A stretch of DNA of 64,000 bases. Origin: Bifidobacterium minimum (GTDB lineage: Bacteria; Actinomycetota; Actinomycetes; Actinomycetales; Bifidobacteriaceae). Shown here one piece after another: positions 63,052 through 64,000 of this stretch. Numbering within the stretch: the stretch's first letter is position 1; each line of letters opens with the position of its first letter. Made by a program: the position numbers and the translations under genes. Below the pieces are notes generated by a model, which was given only the letters and a program-made list of their open reading frames with translations, was not told the origin of the DNA and ran no database searches. The stretch lies in NCBI RefSeq assembly GCF_000741645.1, contig NZ_JGZD01000008.1:1-64000 (forward strand), written 5' to 3'.

Positions 63052-64000
63052 ATGGTGGTACAGAACGGATTCGAGACCAGACTGGTCCACGCGGGATACG
63101 ACGGTAGGGAAGCCGCCGACGCCGCCACCCCGCCGATCTACGCTTCGGCGGCATTCGACATGGAGTCCGCGGAACGAGGCGACGCCGTGGCGGGGGGCAA
63201 TGTCGTCGGCTTCTCCTACTCCCGTGTCGCCAATCCGACCGTCGCCGTCCTCGAGCAGCGACTCGCCTCGCTCGAGGGAGGAGTCGGCGCGGTCGCGGTG
63301 GCGTCCGGCATGGCGGCCGTCTCCTTCGCGCTGCTGTGCGCGGCCGAGGGGGGCGGGCGCATCATCTCACCGGGCAACCTCTATGGGGCGTCGGTCGACG
63401 CCATGTCGTCCTTCTTCCCGCATTTCGGGGTTCACACCGACTTCGTCCACGACATCAACGACCTCCATGCGGTGGAGTCGCTGATCGGTGACGACACCCG
63501 GGCGATCTTCGCCGAATCAGTTGCCAACCCCTCCACGGACGTGACCGACATCGAGCCTCTCGCCCGTCTGGCGCACTCCCATGGCATTCCGCTCATCATC
63601 GACAACACCGTGCCCACGCCGTATCTGCTCCGTCCCATCGAGTTCGGCGCCGACGTCGTCGTGCATTCCACCACCAAGGGCATCACGGGACATGGCAACG
63701 CCATTGGCGGGGTCATCATCGATGCGGGTCGGTTCGACTGGGCGAACGGCCGCTTCCCCCAGTTCACCGCAAGGGAGCAGGTCATCAGCGATGACCGCGG
63801 CAACGAATGGCACAGCTTCGCCGACCGGTTCGGCGCCGAGGCCTTCATCCGCCGGATCCGCATCAAGTACCTCAGGACCTTCGGCGCCGTGGAGAGCCCG
63901 TTCAACGCCTATCTCCATCTCGTCGGGTTGGAGACGCTCACCCAGAGGGTGCGGCAGGAGGTGGAGAGCGCGACCGTCATCGCCCGGCATCTGCGGACGC
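63052..64000 (+). CDS. O-acetylhomoserine sulfhydrylase-like PLP enzyme, partial
   Basis: 316 codons are visible and the frame runs off the window. VQNGFETRLVHAGYDGREAA, TPPIYASAAFDMESAERGDA, FSYSRVANPTVAVLEQRLAS and the Schiff-base Lys in HSTTKGITGHGNAIGG match the MetY/Cys-Met PLP family; the insertion after residue 225 (FPQFTAREQVISDDRGNEWH) is typical of O-acetylhomoserine (thiol)-lyases. GGAAG precedes the ATG at 63052. Whether it shares a transcript with the SDR 61 bp upstream is unclear. Confidence 0.88.
   Translation, partial: MVVQNGFETRLVHAGYDGREAADAATPPIYASAAFDMESAERGDAVAGGNVVGFSYSRVANPTVAVLEQRLASLEGGVGAVAVASGMAAVSFALLCAAEGGGRIISPGNLYGASVDAMSSFFPHFGVHTDFVHDINDLHAVESLIGDDTRAIFAESVANPSTDVTDIEPLARLAHSHGIPLIIDNTVPTPYLLRPIEFGADVVVHSTTKGITGHGNAIGGVIIDAGRFDWANGRFPQFTAREQVISDDRGNEWHSFADRFGAEAFIRRIRIKYLRTFGAVESPFNAYLHLVGLETLTQRVRQEVESATVIARHLRT

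Overview
The window is a 64 kb piece of a GC-rich actinobacterial chromosome. A Bifidobacterium or close relative fits best: it has type I-E CRISPR repeats of the bifidobacterial kind, IS3-family elements, actinobacterial lipoprotein and ABC-transporter genes, and a leaderless PadR-type regulator. This is an inference from gene content, because no rRNA or tRNA gene was seen. Base composition is patchy. Most genes are GC-rich, but 2.9-3.3 kb is strikingly AT-rich and holds two divergent phage-like HTH genes, one of them cut by an insertion sequence.

Layout. 0-5.1 kb is a mobile scar: a partial fused IS3 transposase, a ketopantoate-reductase-like gene, the HTH pair, a complete 1,297-bp IS3 element, a small orphan gene and two solitary degenerate I-E repeats. 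5.1-18.98 kb holds a DUF4232 lipoprotein, a HAD hydrolase, a drug-type MFS exporter, a 1,791-residue surface metallophosphoesterase, and a cluster of class-III aminotransferase, APH-type kinase and MFS permease that looks like a phospho-lyase pathway. 19.1-22.3 kb is a polar amino-acid ABC transporter whose two permease subunits are fused.

22.8-42.1 kb is the centrepiece, a complete type I-E system. The genes cas3, cse1, cse2, cas7, cas5, cas6, cas1 and cas2 form one tightly packed operon. It is followed by a leader and a very long array of 148 intact repeats plus a degenerate terminal one. Just upstream of cas3 lies a miniature pseudo-array of two degenerate repeats around a 22-nt pseudo-spacer. 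The first 12 nt of that pseudo-spacer match, with one mismatch, a site that overlaps the -35 box of the predicted cas promoter. This is the architecture expected of a crRNA-like guide that directs Cascade to repress its own operon, and it is the most interesting feature of the window.

42.3-51.6 kb has a small acidic orphan gene, an arylsulfotransferase, a membrane zinc-ribbon protein, gdhA, an internally shortened MFS transporter, an FMN split-barrel protein, a BrkB-like membrane protein with a probable 5' frameshift, and an F420-type oxidoreductase divergent from a PadR regulator. 51.9-64 kb carries two Cys/Met PLP enzymes at the ends of a cluster with two ProC-like genes, a VOC protein, a URO-D-like protein, a branched-chain-type ABC transporter and an SDR. 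In that transporter the LivG and LivF ATPases are fused, while LivH and LivM appear damaged by a deletion. Several genes in the right half carry lesions (BrkB, MFS, ProC, LivH/LivM), so either this region is decaying or the sequence has local errors.
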